DNA from: Burkholderiales bacterium
Lineage (GTDB): Bacteria > Pseudomonadota > Gammaproteobacteria > Burkholderiales > Burkholderiaceae_C
Assembly: GCA_013044035.1 (NCBI GenBank)
Contig: JABEVE010000036.1
Coordinates: forward strand, 1 to 36,302
Length of the DNA: 36,302 nucleotides
Direction of reading: 5' to 3'
The notes under the pieces are model-generated. The model worked only from the letters and a program-made list of their open reading frames with translations. It had not been told where the DNA came from and ran no database searches. The stretch's first letter is position 1. Each line of letters begins with the position of its first letter. Below, in pieces: positions 26,004 to 34,640 of this stretch. A program made the position numbers and the translations under genes.

Positions 26004-26354
26004 ATGCGCGATCCCGACTGCATTTTCTGCAAAATCATTGCCGGTACCATCCCGTCGAAAACCCTGTATGACGATGATGAGACGATGGCTTTTCATGACA
26101 TCAACCCTGCCGCGCCGGTCCATTTTCTGCTGGTTCCCAAACGCCATATCGCCACGTTGGCGGCGGTGGAACCCGGTGACCAGGCCTTGCTCGGTAAAAT
26201 GCTGGGACTGGTACCGCGACTGGCGGAGCAGCTAGGTTGTGGCGATGGTTTCAAAACCGTCATCAACACCGGACCCAATGGCGGGCAGGAGGTTTATCAC
26301 CTGCATCTTCATGTTTTGGGCGGCCCCCGCCCCTGGAAACGCGCGACGATCTGA
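26004..26354 (+). CDS. HIT family (HinT-like) nucleotide hydrolase
   Basis: The 116-residue protein has the histidine-triad motif HLHLHVLGG near its C-terminus (middle His is the nucleophile) and the N-terminal CIFCKIIAGTIPS and FLLVPKRHI segments of the HinT branch. Such enzymes hydrolyse nucleoside phosphoramidates and acyl- or aminoacyl-AMP adducts. Its place between hisE and tatA is common in betaproteobacteria. The start at 26004 fits the family. Confidence 0.92.
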   Translation: MRDPDCIFCKIIAGTIPSKTLYDDDETMAFHDINPAAPVHFLLVPKRHIATLAAVEPGDQALLGKMLGLVPRLAEQLGCGDGFKTVINTGPNGGQEVYHLHLHVLGGPRPWKRATI

Positions 26355-26375
26355 AAGTCGCTAAGGAGTATCGAA

Positions 26376-26621
26376 ATGGGTTCATTGAGCATTTGGCATT
26401 GGCTGATCGTCCTGGTCATCGTGATGATGGTCTTCGGCACGAAGAAGCTGAAAAACATGGGTTCCGACCTGGGGTCAGCCGTCAAGGGTTTCAAGGACGG
26501 CATGCGCGACGGTGATGCCGCCGCCACCTCGGGCACGACAGCCGCCGACAAGCAGTTGGGTCCTCAGGCTGGCGCGGTGAAGAAAGACACCATCGACGTC
26601 GAGGCCAAGGAAAAATCTTGA
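26376..26621 (+). CDS. tatA: Sec-independent translocase subunit TatA
   Basis: The 81-residue protein has the TatA plan: a short N-terminal membrane helix (about 6-20, [16 protein letters not shown]), the FGTKKL hinge and the amphipathic helix [17 protein letters not shown] charged, Ala/Thr-rich tail follows. Multiple TatA copies form the pore for folded proteins. The ribosome site AAGGAG lies seven bases upstream of the ATG. A terminator-like hairpin follows it. Confidence 0.94.
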   Translation: MGSLSIWHWLIVLVIVMMVFGTKKLKNMGSDLGSAVKGFKDGMRDGDAAATSGTTAADKQLGPQAGAVKKDTIDVEAKEKS

Positions 26622-26640
26622 TCTGTGCGCGGCGGTGCCG

Positions 26641-26665
26641 GGCCGGCCATGTTGCCGGCTTTTTT
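26641..26665 (+). terminator. Intrinsic terminator or attenuator between tatA and tatB
   Basis: GCCGGC (26642-26647) pairs with GCCGGC (26654-26659) around a six-base loop and is followed by TTTTTT (26660-26665). It lies 20 bp after the tatA stop and 33 bp before the tatB start. Confidence 0.65.
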
Positions 26666-26698
26666 ATGCATCGGTACGGCAAAGACTGAGCAACAGCC

Positions 26699-27193
26699 AT
26701 GTTCGATATCGGCATCTCGGAATTGGGCGTCATTGGCGTGGTCGCGCTGATCGTGCTCGGTCCTGAAAAACTGCCCAAAGTGGCGCGCACGGTGGGCAAT
26801 CTGCTCGGCCGGGCGCAGCGCTACATGGCGGACGTCAAGTCCGAAGTGAACCGTCAAATGGAACTGGACGAGTTGCGCAGCATGAAGTCGACGGTCGAAT
26901 CGGCCGCGCAGGATATCCACAGCACGATTTCCAAGAACATCGGTGATGTCGGCCAAGAATTCGACGCGGCCTGGAAAGAAGCCACCACAGGCCTGGAGGT
27001 CGGATCGCAAACGTCGCTCGACGGCCCCTCGATGAGCGACGGTCTGGGTTTCGAGCGTCACAAGCCCAAGCGTCTGAAAAAATCCACTGGCCAAGCCGTT
27101 CCGCTCTGGTATCGCCGCCAGGCCCGGGTGCGCAGTCACGCCCTGTCTGGCGCAGCCCGCGTGGCGCGCCACCGTCCCCGTTCCGGCCTCTGA
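26699..27193 (+). CDS. tatB: Sec-independent translocase subunit TatB
   Basis: The 164-residue protein begins MFDIGISELGVIGVVALIVLGPEKLP, the TatB hallmark with its early Glu-8 and the GPEKLP hinge. A long amphipathic helix (VARTVGNLLGRAQRYMADVKSEVNRQMEL) follows. TatB with TatC recognises twin-arginine signal peptides. The C-terminal third is basic and poorly conserved. It follows tatA across the hairpin and precedes tatC by 27 bp. Confidence 0.94.
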   Translation: MFDIGISELGVIGVVALIVLGPEKLPKVARTVGNLLGRAQRYMADVKSEVNRQMELDELRSMKSTVESAAQDIHSTISKNIGDVGQEFDAAWKEATTGLEVGSQTSLDGPSMSDGLGFERHKPKRLKKSTGQAVPLWYRRQARVRSHALSGAARVARHRPRSGL

Positions 27194-27220
27194 GGCCCAC
27201 ATTCCTCCTCCGCCGCGCAC

Positions 27221-28030
27221 GTGACTGATCCCAAGCCGTCCGATTCCCCGAATCCGGAAGCCGAGCAGCCCTTCGTGACCCATCTGGTCGAGTTGAGAGA
27301 CAGGCTCATCCGCGCTGTGGCCGCTATCGGCATCGTCTTCGCCATTCTGGCCATCTATCCCGGCCCTTCGGGTCTGTTCGATCTGTTTGCCAAGCCGCTC
27401 ATTGCGCATCTACCGCACGGCTCGGGCCTCATTGCCATCGGCGTCATCACCCCCTTCCTGGTGCCGCTCAAGCTGACCATGCTGACGGCGTTGATGATTG
27501 CCCTGCCCATCGTGCTGTATCAACTCTGGGCCTTCATCGCGCCCGGGCTGTACGCGCACGAAAAACGACTGGTCGTCCCCCTGGTGTTCATCAGCACCGT
27601 TCTTTTTTACCTGGGCGTGGCCTTCGCCTACTTCATCGTTCTGGGGCGATTGTTCACCTTCATCCAGGACGTGGCCCCCAAGGTGGTGACGGCCGCACCC
27701 GACATCGAGTCCTACCTGAGCTTCGTTCTCACCTTGTTCATGGCCTTCGGCACTGCGTTCGAGGTGCCGGTGGTGCTGATGCTGTTGGTGCGTTTCGGCA
27801 TGCTCACCATTGAGCAGCTCAAGGCCTGGCGCAGTTACTTCATCGTCGTGGCTTTCATCATCGCCGCCGTCATCACCCCGCCAGACGTGTTTTCGCAAAC
27901 CTCGCTGGCCGTTTCCATGATTTTGCTGTACGAGGTGGGCATCATCGGGTCGAGGGTGCTGGGTAAGTACGCGCGAGCGCCCGATGACGACGCCGATCAG
28001 CCCAAGGATGCGGACCCTCCGGCTTCTTGA
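27221..28030 (+). CDS. tatC: Sec-independent translocase subunit TatC
   Basis: The 269-residue protein has six membrane segments. HLVELRDRLIRAV at the start of the first helix is the TatC signature with the Glu that contacts the RR signal. FIAPGLYAHEKRLVVPLVF and FGTAFEVPVVLMLLVRFG (buried Glu) are also diagnostic. The start is GTG at 27221; no ATG is available near the family N-terminus. The soluble C-terminal tail is acidic. It converges on the protease gene across 85 bp. Confidence 0.94.
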   Translation: MTDPKPSDSPNPEAEQPFVTHLVELRDRLIRAVAAIGIVFAILAIYPGPSGLFDLFAKPLIAHLPHGSGLIAIGVITPFLVPLKLTMLTALMIALPIVLYQLWAFIAPGLYAHEKRLVVPLVFISTVLFYLGVAFAYFIVLGRLFTFIQDVAPKVVTAAPDIESYLSFVLTLFMAFGTAFEVPVVLMLLVRFGMLTIEQLKAWRSYFIVVAFIIAAVITPPDVFSQTSLAVSMILLYEVGIIGSRVLGKYARAPDDDADQPKDADPPAS

Positions 28031-28115
28031 CCACTGATGCTGCTCAAAGGGCCGTGGCTCGGCGATCCGTTGCGCATGCCCCACAAGTGGCTCCGAGTCA
28101 GTTGGGGAAACGCCG

Positions 28116-29324
28116 TCAGCGGGCGCGGTTTTCACCCGACCTCCAGGGCGCGTCACTCTCAGCGTTTGCGCTGTCCTCATCGCGCAGCATGGCGGAGCCT
28201 TGCGGCCGGATGCCGATCTTGACCCGAAGTTGCTGCTCCTGGCCTTGGCGCAAGATGCGCACTGCGGCGGCGCTGCCAGGTTTGAGGGCGGCCACGGCAT
28301 TGAGCAACTGGCCCGTGTTGTGCACTGCCTGCCCTGCAATGTCGATGACGACATCGCCAGCGCGCATCCCGGCGCGGTCAGCAGGCCCGTTGCGTAACAC
28401 TGCGGCAACAATCACACCGTCGCTCAAGGGCAGGCTCAGGGCCTGGGCCAGTTGCGGGCTGATGTCCCGCGGTTCCATGCCAATCCAGCCTCGCACCACA
28501 TGCCCGCTTTGAACGAGTTGCTGCAGCACGCTGCGCGCTGTGGACGCCGGCACGGCGAAACCGATGCCGAGCGAGCCCCCCGAGCGCGAGAAAATCGCGG
28601 TGTTGATGCCCAGCAGATTGCCGTTCACATCCACCAGCGCGCCCCCTGAATTGCCGGGATTGATGGCAGCATCCGTCTGGATGAAGTTCTCGAAGGTATT
28701 GATGCCCAGTTGCGTACGCCCAAGTGCGCTGACGATGCCCTGCGTCACCGTCTGCCCGACGCCGAAGGGGTAGCCAATGGCCAGCACCACATCACCGACA
28801 CGCGCTTGGGTCTCGTCGCCGAAGGCCAGCGTGGGCAGATCGTGTAGCCTGATCTTGAGCACCGCCAAGTCGGTATCGGGGTCGCGGCCCACGACCTGAG
28901 CGGCGGCCTCCCGCCCGTCCGCCAGCTTGACTTCAATTTCCTCCGCACCCTCGATCACATGGTTGTTGGTCAACACATAACCCGCGGAACTGACGATCAC
29001 TCCCGAGCCAAGCCCGACCGTGGGCATGCGCGTGCCGGAACCTCCAAAAATGCGCCCGGGCAGCGAACCCCGGCCCGGCTTGGGCGCGCGCGTCGTCGTC
29101 ACGGAGACCACCGCCGGCATGGCCTTCTGCGCGGCGCCGCTGTAAGAGCCGGTCGCAGGCGCAGCGGTGGGCCCGGATGCTGCCGGCAGCAGTTGCAAGA
29201 CCGCCGCTGGGCCTGAAATGCTGGCGCTGTGGTCGAGCCATTGCGGCGCCAGGACCCGCACTGCGAACACCACGCCCAGTGCGATCGTCGTCGCCTGAGC
29301 GAAAATCAACCAAAACCTGCGCAT
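28116..29324 (-). CDS. DegQ/DegS-like S1C serine protease with one PDZ domain
   Basis: The 402-residue protein has a single N-terminal membrane segment (about 5-25) and a linker rich in Ala/Pro/Ser. The trypsin-like domain (about 62-265) carries His-122 (TNNHVI), Asp-152 (DTDLAVL) and Ser-226 (GNSGGAL), and one PDZ domain (about 275-375, starting RGWIGMEPRD) follows. One PDZ plus a membrane anchor resembles DegS or AlgW, the sensor proteases of the sigma-E pathway, more than two-PDZ DegP. A local periplasmic quality-control role is equally possible. The ATG is preceded by GGGAAGG. It is divergent from the nif3-like gene, with only 17 bp between start codons. Confidence 0.9.
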   Translation of the reverse strand: MRRFWLIFAQATTIALGVVFAVRVLAPQWLDHSASISGPAAVLQLLPAASGPTAAPATGSYSGAAQKAMPAVVSVTTTRAPKPGRGSLPGRIFGGSGTRMPTVGLGSGVIVSSAGYVLTNNHVIEGAEEIEVKLADGREAAAQVVGRDPDTDLAVLKIRLHDLPTLAFGDETQARVGDVVLAIGYPFGVGQTVTQGIVSALGRTQLGINTFENFIQTDAAINPGNSGGALVDVNGNLLGINTAIFSRSGGSLGIGFAVPASTARSVLQQLVQSGHVVRGWIGMEPRDISPQLAQALSLPLSDGVIVAAVLRNGPADRAGMRAGDVVIDIAGQAVHNTGQLLNAVAALKPGSAAAVRILRQGQEQQLRVKIGIRPQGSAMLRDEDSANAESDAPWRSGENRAR

Positions 29325-29341
29325 ACCCGCCTTCCCTGATC

Positions 29342-30091
29342 ATGATCCATCGTGAGCAATTAGCTGCCCATCTGCGCGATTTTCTGCGAACCGATAGCTT
29401 CGAGGATTATGGTCCAAACGGCTTGCAAGTCGAGGGCAGGGCGCATATCCGCCGTGTCGTCAGTGGCGTCACGGCCAGTCTCGCGCTGATCGAACGTGCT
29501 GTCAGCCAGGGAGCCGACGCCATCCTCGTGCATCACGGCTGGTTCTGGCGTGGCGAAGATCCGTGTGTGGTGGGTCAAAAGCACAAACGCCTAGCCGCGC
29601 TGATCGCGGCCGACATCAATTTGTTCGCCTACCACCTGCCGCTGGATGCGCATCACCAGGTGGGCAACAACGCCCAATTGGCGGCGGGCATGGGCTGGCA
29701 GCCCGATGGCCGTTTTGGCAAGCAGGACCTGGGCTGGCTGGGCTCGGCACCCGCGCAGGAAACGCTGGCCGATCTCGCCGCAGAACTCACACGCAAGCTC
29801 GAACGTGTGCCCGTGCTGGTGGGCGATCCCGCAGCGCGCGTCGGCCGTCTGGCTTGGTGCACTGGAGCAGCGCAGGGCTGGATCGACCAGGCCCATGCCG
29901 CAGGCGCACACACCTACATCAGCGGCGAGATTTCCGAGCCCACGGCGCACTTCGCCCGCGAGATGGGCATCGCCTACCTGGCCTGCGGCCACCACGCCAC
30001 TGAACGCTACGGCGTGCAGGCGCTGGGTGAGCATCTGGCACGCAGTTTCGGCATCGAACACGTCTTCATCGACATCGACAATCCGGCATGA
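29342..30091 (+). CDS. Nif3-like (DUF34) dinuclear metal-centre protein
   Basis: The 249-residue protein has the conserved metal ligands of the Nif3/YbgI family: AILVHHGWFW (His-His), YHLPLDAH and, near the C-terminus, GHHATERYGVQALGEHL. YGPNGLQVEG near the N-terminus is also typical. The molecular function is debated (GTP cyclohydrolase I-like activity and metal insertion have been proposed). The start at 29342 gives the family N-terminus, although no ribosome site is seen; the frame extends upstream only through the protease gene on the other strand. The stop overlaps pdxA (ATGA). Confidence 0.88.
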   Translation: MIHREQLAAHLRDFLRTDSFEDYGPNGLQVEGRAHIRRVVSGVTASLALIERAVSQGADAILVHHGWFWRGEDPCVVGQKHKRLAALIAADINLFAYHLPLDAHHQVGNNAQLAAGMGWQPDGRFGKQDLGWLGSAPAQETLADLAAELTRKLERVPVLVGDPAARVGRLAWCTGAAQGWIDQAHAAGAHTYISGEISEPTAHFAREMGIAYLACGHHATERYGVQALGEHLARSFGIEHVFIDIDNPA

Positions 30092-31113
30092 ACCCGCCAC
30101 GGCCCTTGGCCATCACCATGGGAGATGCGGCAGGCATCGGCCCGGAAATCATCATCAAGGCCTTCGCCGCCGAACAGGCGCAGGATTGCGTCGTGGTGGG
30201 CGATGCCCAAGTCATCGCTGCGGCCGCCGCCAGCGTTGCCATTCCTGGCGCCTTGGGATCGAGCGTGGCGCGTATCGAGCACATGGCGCAATGGCAAAGC
30301 CTGCCTCCCGGCGTGATTCCCGTGCTGCAGGCGCATGGTCTGGAGCCCGATTCACTGCGCGATCTCGTCGCCGGGCAAGTCGACGCACGAGCCGGCGCGG
30401 CAGCGCATGCTGCCATCGTCACCGCCGCGCATGCGGCGTTGCGTGGGGAGGTCGCCGCCGTGGTCACGGCGCCCATTCACAAGGAGGCCTTGCATGCGGC
30501 GGGTGTGCCTTTTCCAGGCCATACCGAGTTGCTGCAGCATCTGGCAGGTGGTGTGCCCGTGCGCATGATGCTGGCCAATGACGAACTGCGAACCGTGCTC
30601 GTCACCATCCACATGAGCGTTCGCGAGGCACTTGATGCCGTCACGTTCGAAGCCGTTCTCGAGACGCTGCGCATCACGCATCTCGCCGCCCAGCGCTGGG
30701 GTCAGCCGCATCCGCGCCTTGCCGTGGCCGGCCTTAACCCGCATGCGGGTGAAGGAGGTTTGTTCGGCGATGAAGAGATTCGCATTCTTGCACCCGCCAT
30801 CAGGCAGGCGCGCGCCGAGGGCATCGATGCCAGCGGACCGCACGCTCCCGACACGGTGTTCATGCGCGCCCGCAATACCCCGGGGCACGCGGGTGAGTTC
30901 GACGTCGTGATCGCCATGCTGCACGACCATGGGCTGATTCCAGTGAAGTACCTGGGGCTCGATGCAGGCGTGAACGTCACCCTCGGCTTGCCCTTCGTGC
31001 GCACCAGCCCCGACCATGGCACGGCGTTCGACCTGGCAGGCCGTGGATGCGCCAATCCTGCCAGCCTGGTGAGTGCCCTGGCCATGGCGCGGCAACTCAG
31101 CCGCTTTGCCTAG
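30088..31113 (+). CDS. pdxA: 4-hydroxythreonine-4-phosphate dehydrogenase
   Basis: The 341-residue NAD-dependent enzyme acts in the DXP-dependent pyridoxal phosphate pathway, giving the amino-ketone that PdxJ condenses with deoxyxylulose phosphate. Family features: ITMGDAAGIGPEI at the N-terminus, TAPIHKEALHAAGVPFPGHTELL, AGLNPHAGEGGLFGDEE, and the late MLHDHGLIPVKYLGLDAGVNVTLGLPFVRTSPDHGTAFD, whose His residues bind the divalent metal. It is coupled to the nif3-like gene. It ends 8 bp from the convergent mscL stop, and no terminator is visible there. Confidence 0.95.
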   Translation: MNPPRPLAITMGDAAGIGPEIIIKAFAAEQAQDCVVVGDAQVIAAAAASVAIPGALGSSVARIEHMAQWQSLPPGVIPVLQAHGLEPDSLRDLVAGQVDARAGAAAHAAIVTAAHAALRGEVAAVVTAPIHKEALHAAGVPFPGHTELLQHLAGGVPVRMMLANDELRTVLVTIHMSVREALDAVTFEAVLETLRITHLAAQRWGQPHPRLAVAGLNPHAGEGGLFGDEEIRILAPAIRQARAEGIDASGPHAPDTVFMRARNTPGHAGEFDVVIAMLHDHGLIPVKYLGLDAGVNVTLGLPFVRTSPDHGTAFDLAGRGCANPASLVSALAMARQLSRFA

Positions 31114-31121
31114 GGCTTGTT

Positions 31122-31544
31122 TCAGCGCTTGAGCGCGTCGCGAATGTCTCGTAGCAGCACGATTTCCTCGGGATCGGCTGCGGGCGGTGCCGGGGGTTGA
31201 GCGCGCTTGAGCTTGCTGATGAGCCGGACCATCATGAAGATGATGAAGGCCAAGATCAGGAAGTTGATGGCGATGGTGATGAAGTCGCCATAGGCCAGGA
31301 CGGGAACGTTCGCCTTTTTCAAGGCGGCAAGGGTCATCTCCGTTCCACCGGGAACTGCGCCCAGCGGAATAAAAAAGTTCGAGAAATCAATCTTGCCGAT
31401 GATGGCTCCAACCACCGGCATGATGATGTCACCCACCAATGCCTCCACGATTTTCCCGAAGGCGCCACCGATGATCACGGCAACAGCCAGATCGATCACA
31501 TTGCCTTTGACGGCAAACTCCTTGAAATCAGTCAGCAAGCTCAT
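31122..31544 (-). CDS. mscL: Large-conductance mechanosensitive channel
   Basis: The 140-residue protein opens with the MscL N-terminus [28 protein letters not shown] (first membrane helix and gate) and has [16 protein letters not shown] and the second helix [23 protein letters not shown] charged C-terminal helix bundle follows. It opens under hypo-osmotic membrane tension to release solutes. GGGAGA precedes the ATG. It is divergent from petA and convergent with pdxA. Confidence 0.95.
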   Translation of the reverse strand: MSLLTDFKEFAVKGNVIDLAVAVIIGGAFGKIVEALVGDIIMPVVGAIIGKIDFSNFFIPLGAVPGGTEMTLAALKKANVPVLAYGDFITIAINFLILAFIIFMMVRLISKLKRAQPPAPPAADPEEIVLLRDIRDALKR

Positions 31545-31829
31545 TGTGTCTCTCCCGTGGTTGATAGGCGAAGGGTGCCCGAATGTACCGCCCAGCGCTG
31601 GCGCTGGACACCTTTGTAAAGCGCGAGACGGGTTGCTACCTCGAATAGTTTGGCCGATTTCGTGAGATGATCAACCCATGCGACAGCGCATTATTGCGGC
31701 GCAACAAGGCCTTAATTGATAAAACGCAATCCTTAACCCTAAATCAGTGAGTTCTTATACAGGCTTTTCCTAATGCGAAATTCATCCTAGGGGACCAGAA
31801 TTCCACCGCTTCACTACACCCTTGAAACG
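31545..31829. other. Divergent mscL/petA intergenic region
   Basis: The 285-bp stretch between two divergent genes must hold promoters for both. It contains a six-pair hairpin (31592-31597 with 31602-31607). An AT-rich part follows (31711-31760) with TTGATA (31716-31721) and TAAATC (31740-31745) at 18-bp spacing, a weak candidate promoter for petA. No small ORF is supported. Confidence 0.4.
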
Positions 31830-32408
31830 ATGGATTCCCAACGCCGAATTTGGTTGATCGCAACAGGGGCTGCCACCTGCGTCGCGGGTGCAGCTACAAC
31901 CGTGCCGTTTATTGAATCCATGGAACCCTCGGCCAAGGCCAGAGCCGAGGGCGGGCCCATCGAGGTGGACATCGGCCATTTGCGCCCTGCTGAAAAAATG
32001 ACCGTGTTGTGGCGCGGGCAGCCGATCTGGTTCTTGCGCCGCACGCCGCAAATGCTGTCCTCGCTGAACGTGACTCAGTCTCTCGTGGCCGATCCGCTGT
32101 CTCTGCGCACCGCCTTCCCCACGCCGGTCTGGGCGCAAAACCAATGGCGCTCGATCAAGCCCGAGTATCTCGTTGTCGTGGGCATTTGCACGCATCTGGG
32201 CTGCTCCCCCGTAGACCGCTTCACTCCCGGACCGCAGCCCTCGCTGCCGAGCGACTGGCAAGGCGGCTTCCTGTGTCCTTGCCACGGTTCCGAATTCGAC
32301 CTGGCCGCGCGCGTCTTCAAGAACATGCCCGCGCCTGACAACCTGGTGGTGCCGCCGTATCACTACATCAACAACCGAAAAATTCTTCTCGGCGAATACA
32401 AGGCCTGA
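31830..32408 (+). CDS. petA: Ubiquinol-cytochrome c reductase Rieske iron-sulfur subunit
   Basis: The 192-residue protein has an N-terminal signal-anchor with a twin-arginine motif (QRRIWLIA, residues 4-11) and a hydrophobic run. The Rieske domain binds the [2Fe-2S] cluster through CTHLGC (Cys-120, His-122) and CPCHGS (Cys-149, His-152), with the disulfide cysteines 125 and 151. It takes an electron from ubiquinol and hands it to cytochrome c1 on the periplasmic side. Rieske proteins are Tat substrates in bacteria, which fits the RR pair. Its TGA overlaps the petB ATG. Confidence 0.95.
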   Translation: MDSQRRIWLIATGAATCVAGAATTVPFIESMEPSAKARAEGGPIEVDIGHLRPAEKMTVLWRGQPIWFLRRTPQMLSSLNVTQSLVADPLSLRTAFPTPVWAQNQWRSIKPEYLVVVGICTHLGCSPVDRFTPGPQPSLPSDWQGGFLCPCHGSEFDLAARVFKNMPAPDNLVVPPYHYINNRKILLGEYKA

Positions 32409-33838
32409 TGGCACAAACGGAGAGACGCATGGCTGAACAAACTTCGCCAGACGCCGGTGCACCTGTCGCTGCAACGCGTGGCGGTTTGCGGCAATGGATT
32501 GACGACCGGTTTCCATTCTCGGCCTTGTGGGCGGCTCATCTGAGCGAGTATTACGCGCCGAAGAATCTCAATTTCTGGTACTACTTCGGCTCGCTGGCCA
32601 TCGCCGTGCTGGCGATTCAAATCGTCAGCGGCATCTTCCTGGTCATGCACTACAAGCCCGACGCCGCACTGGCGTTCGGCTCGGTCGAGTACATCATGCG
32701 CGACGTGCGCTGGGGCTGGCTCATCCGCTACATCCATTCCACCGGGGCGTCGGCTTTTTTCATCATCATCTACATGCACATGTTCCGCGGTCTGCTCTAT
32801 GGCTCGTACCGCAAGCCGCGCGAACTGGTATGGATTTTCGGCTGCCTCATCTTCCTCTGCCTCATGGCTGAAGCCTTCTTCGGCTACCTCCTGCCCTGGG
32901 GGCAGATGTCGTTTTGGGGGGCGCAGGTCATCGTCAACCTTTTTTCCGCCATTCCTTTGATCGGTCCCGATCTCTCGCTGTGGATTCGTGGCGACTATGT
33001 CGTGAGCGATGCCACGCTCAACCGCTTCTTTGCCTTCCACGTCATTGCCATACCGCTGTTGCTCATCGGGTTGGTGGGGGCACACATCATTGCGCTGCAT
33101 CAAGTGGGGTCCAACAATCCGGACGGTATCGAGATCAAGGCCAACAAGGATGCGCGCGGCAATCCACGCGATGGCATTCCCTTCCACCCCTATTTCACCG
33201 TGCACGACCTCTTCGGGTTGTCGGCCTTCCTCACCATCTTCAGTGCCGTGCTGTTCTTTGCACCGACCTTCGGAGGCTATTTCCTGGAGCACAACAACTT
33301 CATCCCGGCGGATCCGTTGAAAACCCCGCCGCACATCGCTCCGGTCTGGTACTTCACCCCCTTCTATTCCATGCTGAGGGCCACCACCACCGCCTCGGTC
33401 CACTTGTGGATGGCGGTGCTCACAGCCGCAGCGCTGTGGGGGGCATGGAGTCTTCGCCGTCGCATCGAACGCCTGGTGGTGTTGGCCGTAGGGATGGCTT
33501 TTTTGCTCTGGGCCATGGCCACGATGGATGCCAAGTTCTGGGGCGTGGTGGTGATGGGCGGGGCGGTCGTCTCGCTGTTTTTCTTGCCATGGCTGGACCA
33601 TGCGCCGGTGAAGTCCATGCGCTACCGGCCGAAGTGGCATTTTTCGCTGTTGATCCTGTTTGCCCTGAACTTCATCGTGCTCGGCTACTTCGGCATCTCC
33701 GAGCCGTCGCCCGTGGGTTACTGGATTTCGGTTAGTTGCACGTTCATCTACTTCGGCTTCCTGTGGCTGATGCCCTGGTGGACCGGACTCGGCACGTGCA
33801 AGGCCGTGCCCGAGCGTCTCATCTACCACCCCCATTGA
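32408..33838 (+). CDS. petB: Ubiquinol-cytochrome c reductase cytochrome b subunit
   Basis: The 476-residue polytopic protein is full-length cytochrome b with eight membrane helices, the b6-like and subunit IV-like halves fused as in bc1 complexes. Heme-ligand regions IRYIHSTGASAFFIIIYMHMF and FAFHVIAIPLLLIGLVGAHIIALH are present, as is the GYLLPWGQMSFWGA stretch. The Qo-site motif that is PEWY in mitochondria reads PVWY here (312-315). ATG 32408 overlaps the petA stop (TGATG). ATG 32429, preceded by GGAGAG at good spacing, is an equally possible start. Confidence 0.95.
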   Translation: MAQTERRMAEQTSPDAGAPVAATRGGLRQWIDDRFPFSALWAAHLSEYYAPKNLNFWYYFGSLAIAVLAIQIVSGIFLVMHYKPDAALAFGSVEYIMRDVRWGWLIRYIHSTGASAFFIIIYMHMFRGLLYGSYRKPRELVWIFGCLIFLCLMAEAFFGYLLPWGQMSFWGAQVIVNLFSAIPLIGPDLSLWIRGDYVVSDATLNRFFAFHVIAIPLLLIGLVGAHIIALHQVGSNNPDGIEIKANKDARGNPRDGIPFHPYFTVHDLFGLSAFLTIFSAVLFFAPTFGGYFLEHNNFIPADPLKTPPHIAPVWYFTPFYSMLRATTTASVHLWMAVLTAAALWGAWSLRRRIERLVVLAVGMAFLLWAMATMDAKFWGVVVMGGAVVSLFFLPWLDHAPVKSMRYRPKWHFSLLILFALNFIVLGYFGISEPSPVGYWISVSCTFIYFGFLWLMPWWTGLGTCKAVPERLIYHPH

Positions 33839-33846
33839 GCTCGATC

Positions 33847-34635
33847 ATGGCCCATCCATTCCGCTGGCTCCTGCGTGTGGCGTTGGCCCTGGGGCTGAGT
33901 TGCAGCGCAGTGGCAGCGCAAGCAGCCTCAGAGCAAGCCAGCATTCCCCTGGAACACGCGTCCTACCGTGTGAATGACTTGCTGGCATTGCAAAATGGCG
34001 CCAAGCTCTTCGTCAACTATTGCTTAAACTGCCACAGCGCCAAGTACATGCGCTACGAGCGTTTGAGCAGCATTGGCTTGACCGCAGGCCAAGTGCAGGA
34101 ATACCTGATGTTCAGCGAACCCAGACTTGGGGATGCCATGAAAGTCGCGATGACGCCCGCTCAAGCCGAGGCCTGGTTCGGCGCATCGCCGCCTGATTTG
34201 AGCGTGATCGAACGGGCACTGGCCTCCGATCGTGGTTCGGGTGCCGATTTCCTGTACACCTATCTGCTATCGTTTTACCGCGACTCCACGCGTCCCACCG
34301 GCTGGAACAACCTGGTGCTCCCCGGCGTTGCCATGCCCAACCCTCTCTGGCCCTTGCAGGGTGAGCGCGCCGCGAAGTTTGCGCTCACGAATGACCCAGC
34401 CTCCCCAGGTCTCCAACTCAAGCGGTTTGTCGATTACGAGCAGCTCACTCCTGGAAGTTTGAGTCCAACGCAGTATGATTCACAAGTTGCCGATCTCGTG
34501 GCCTATATGCAATGGATGGCCGAACCGGACCAACTCGAGCGCAAGCGACTCGGCGTTATCGTCTTGCTCTTTTTGGCCCTGTTCACCTTCATCACCTGGC
34601 GCCTCAAATCCGATTATTGGAAAGATGTGAGTTAG
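33847..34635 (+). CDS. petC: Ubiquinol-cytochrome c reductase cytochrome c1 subunit
   Basis: The 262-residue protein has a Sec signal peptide (about 1-27, ending AQA), one c-type heme site CLNCH (Cys-59, Cys-62, His-63), a VAMPNPLWPLQG segment carrying the likely axial Met, and a C-terminal membrane anchor (about 236-252, VIVLLFLALFTFITW). It passes electrons from the Rieske centre to soluble or membrane cytochromes. It starts 8 bp after petB, completing the three-subunit bc1 complex, and is followed by hairpins before sspA. Confidence 0.95.
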   Translation: MAHPFRWLLRVALALGLSCSAVAAQAASEQASIPLEHASYRVNDLLALQNGAKLFVNYCLNCHSAKYMRYERLSSIGLTAGQVQEYLMFSEPRLGDAMKVAMTPAQAEAWFGASPPDLSVIERALASDRGSGADFLYTYLLSFYRDSTRPTGWNNLVLPGVAMPNPLWPLQGERAAKFALTNDPASPGLQLKRFVDYEQLTPGSLSPTQYDSQVADLVAYMQWMAEPDQLERKRLGVIVLLFLALFTFITWRLKSDYWKDVS

Positions 34636-34640
34636 TTGAG

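Noticed and set aside
32363-33835. Minus-strand open frame antisense to petB
   Set aside because: The composition is that of a reversed membrane-protein gene (His/Asp/Glu/Arg-rich), without homology.
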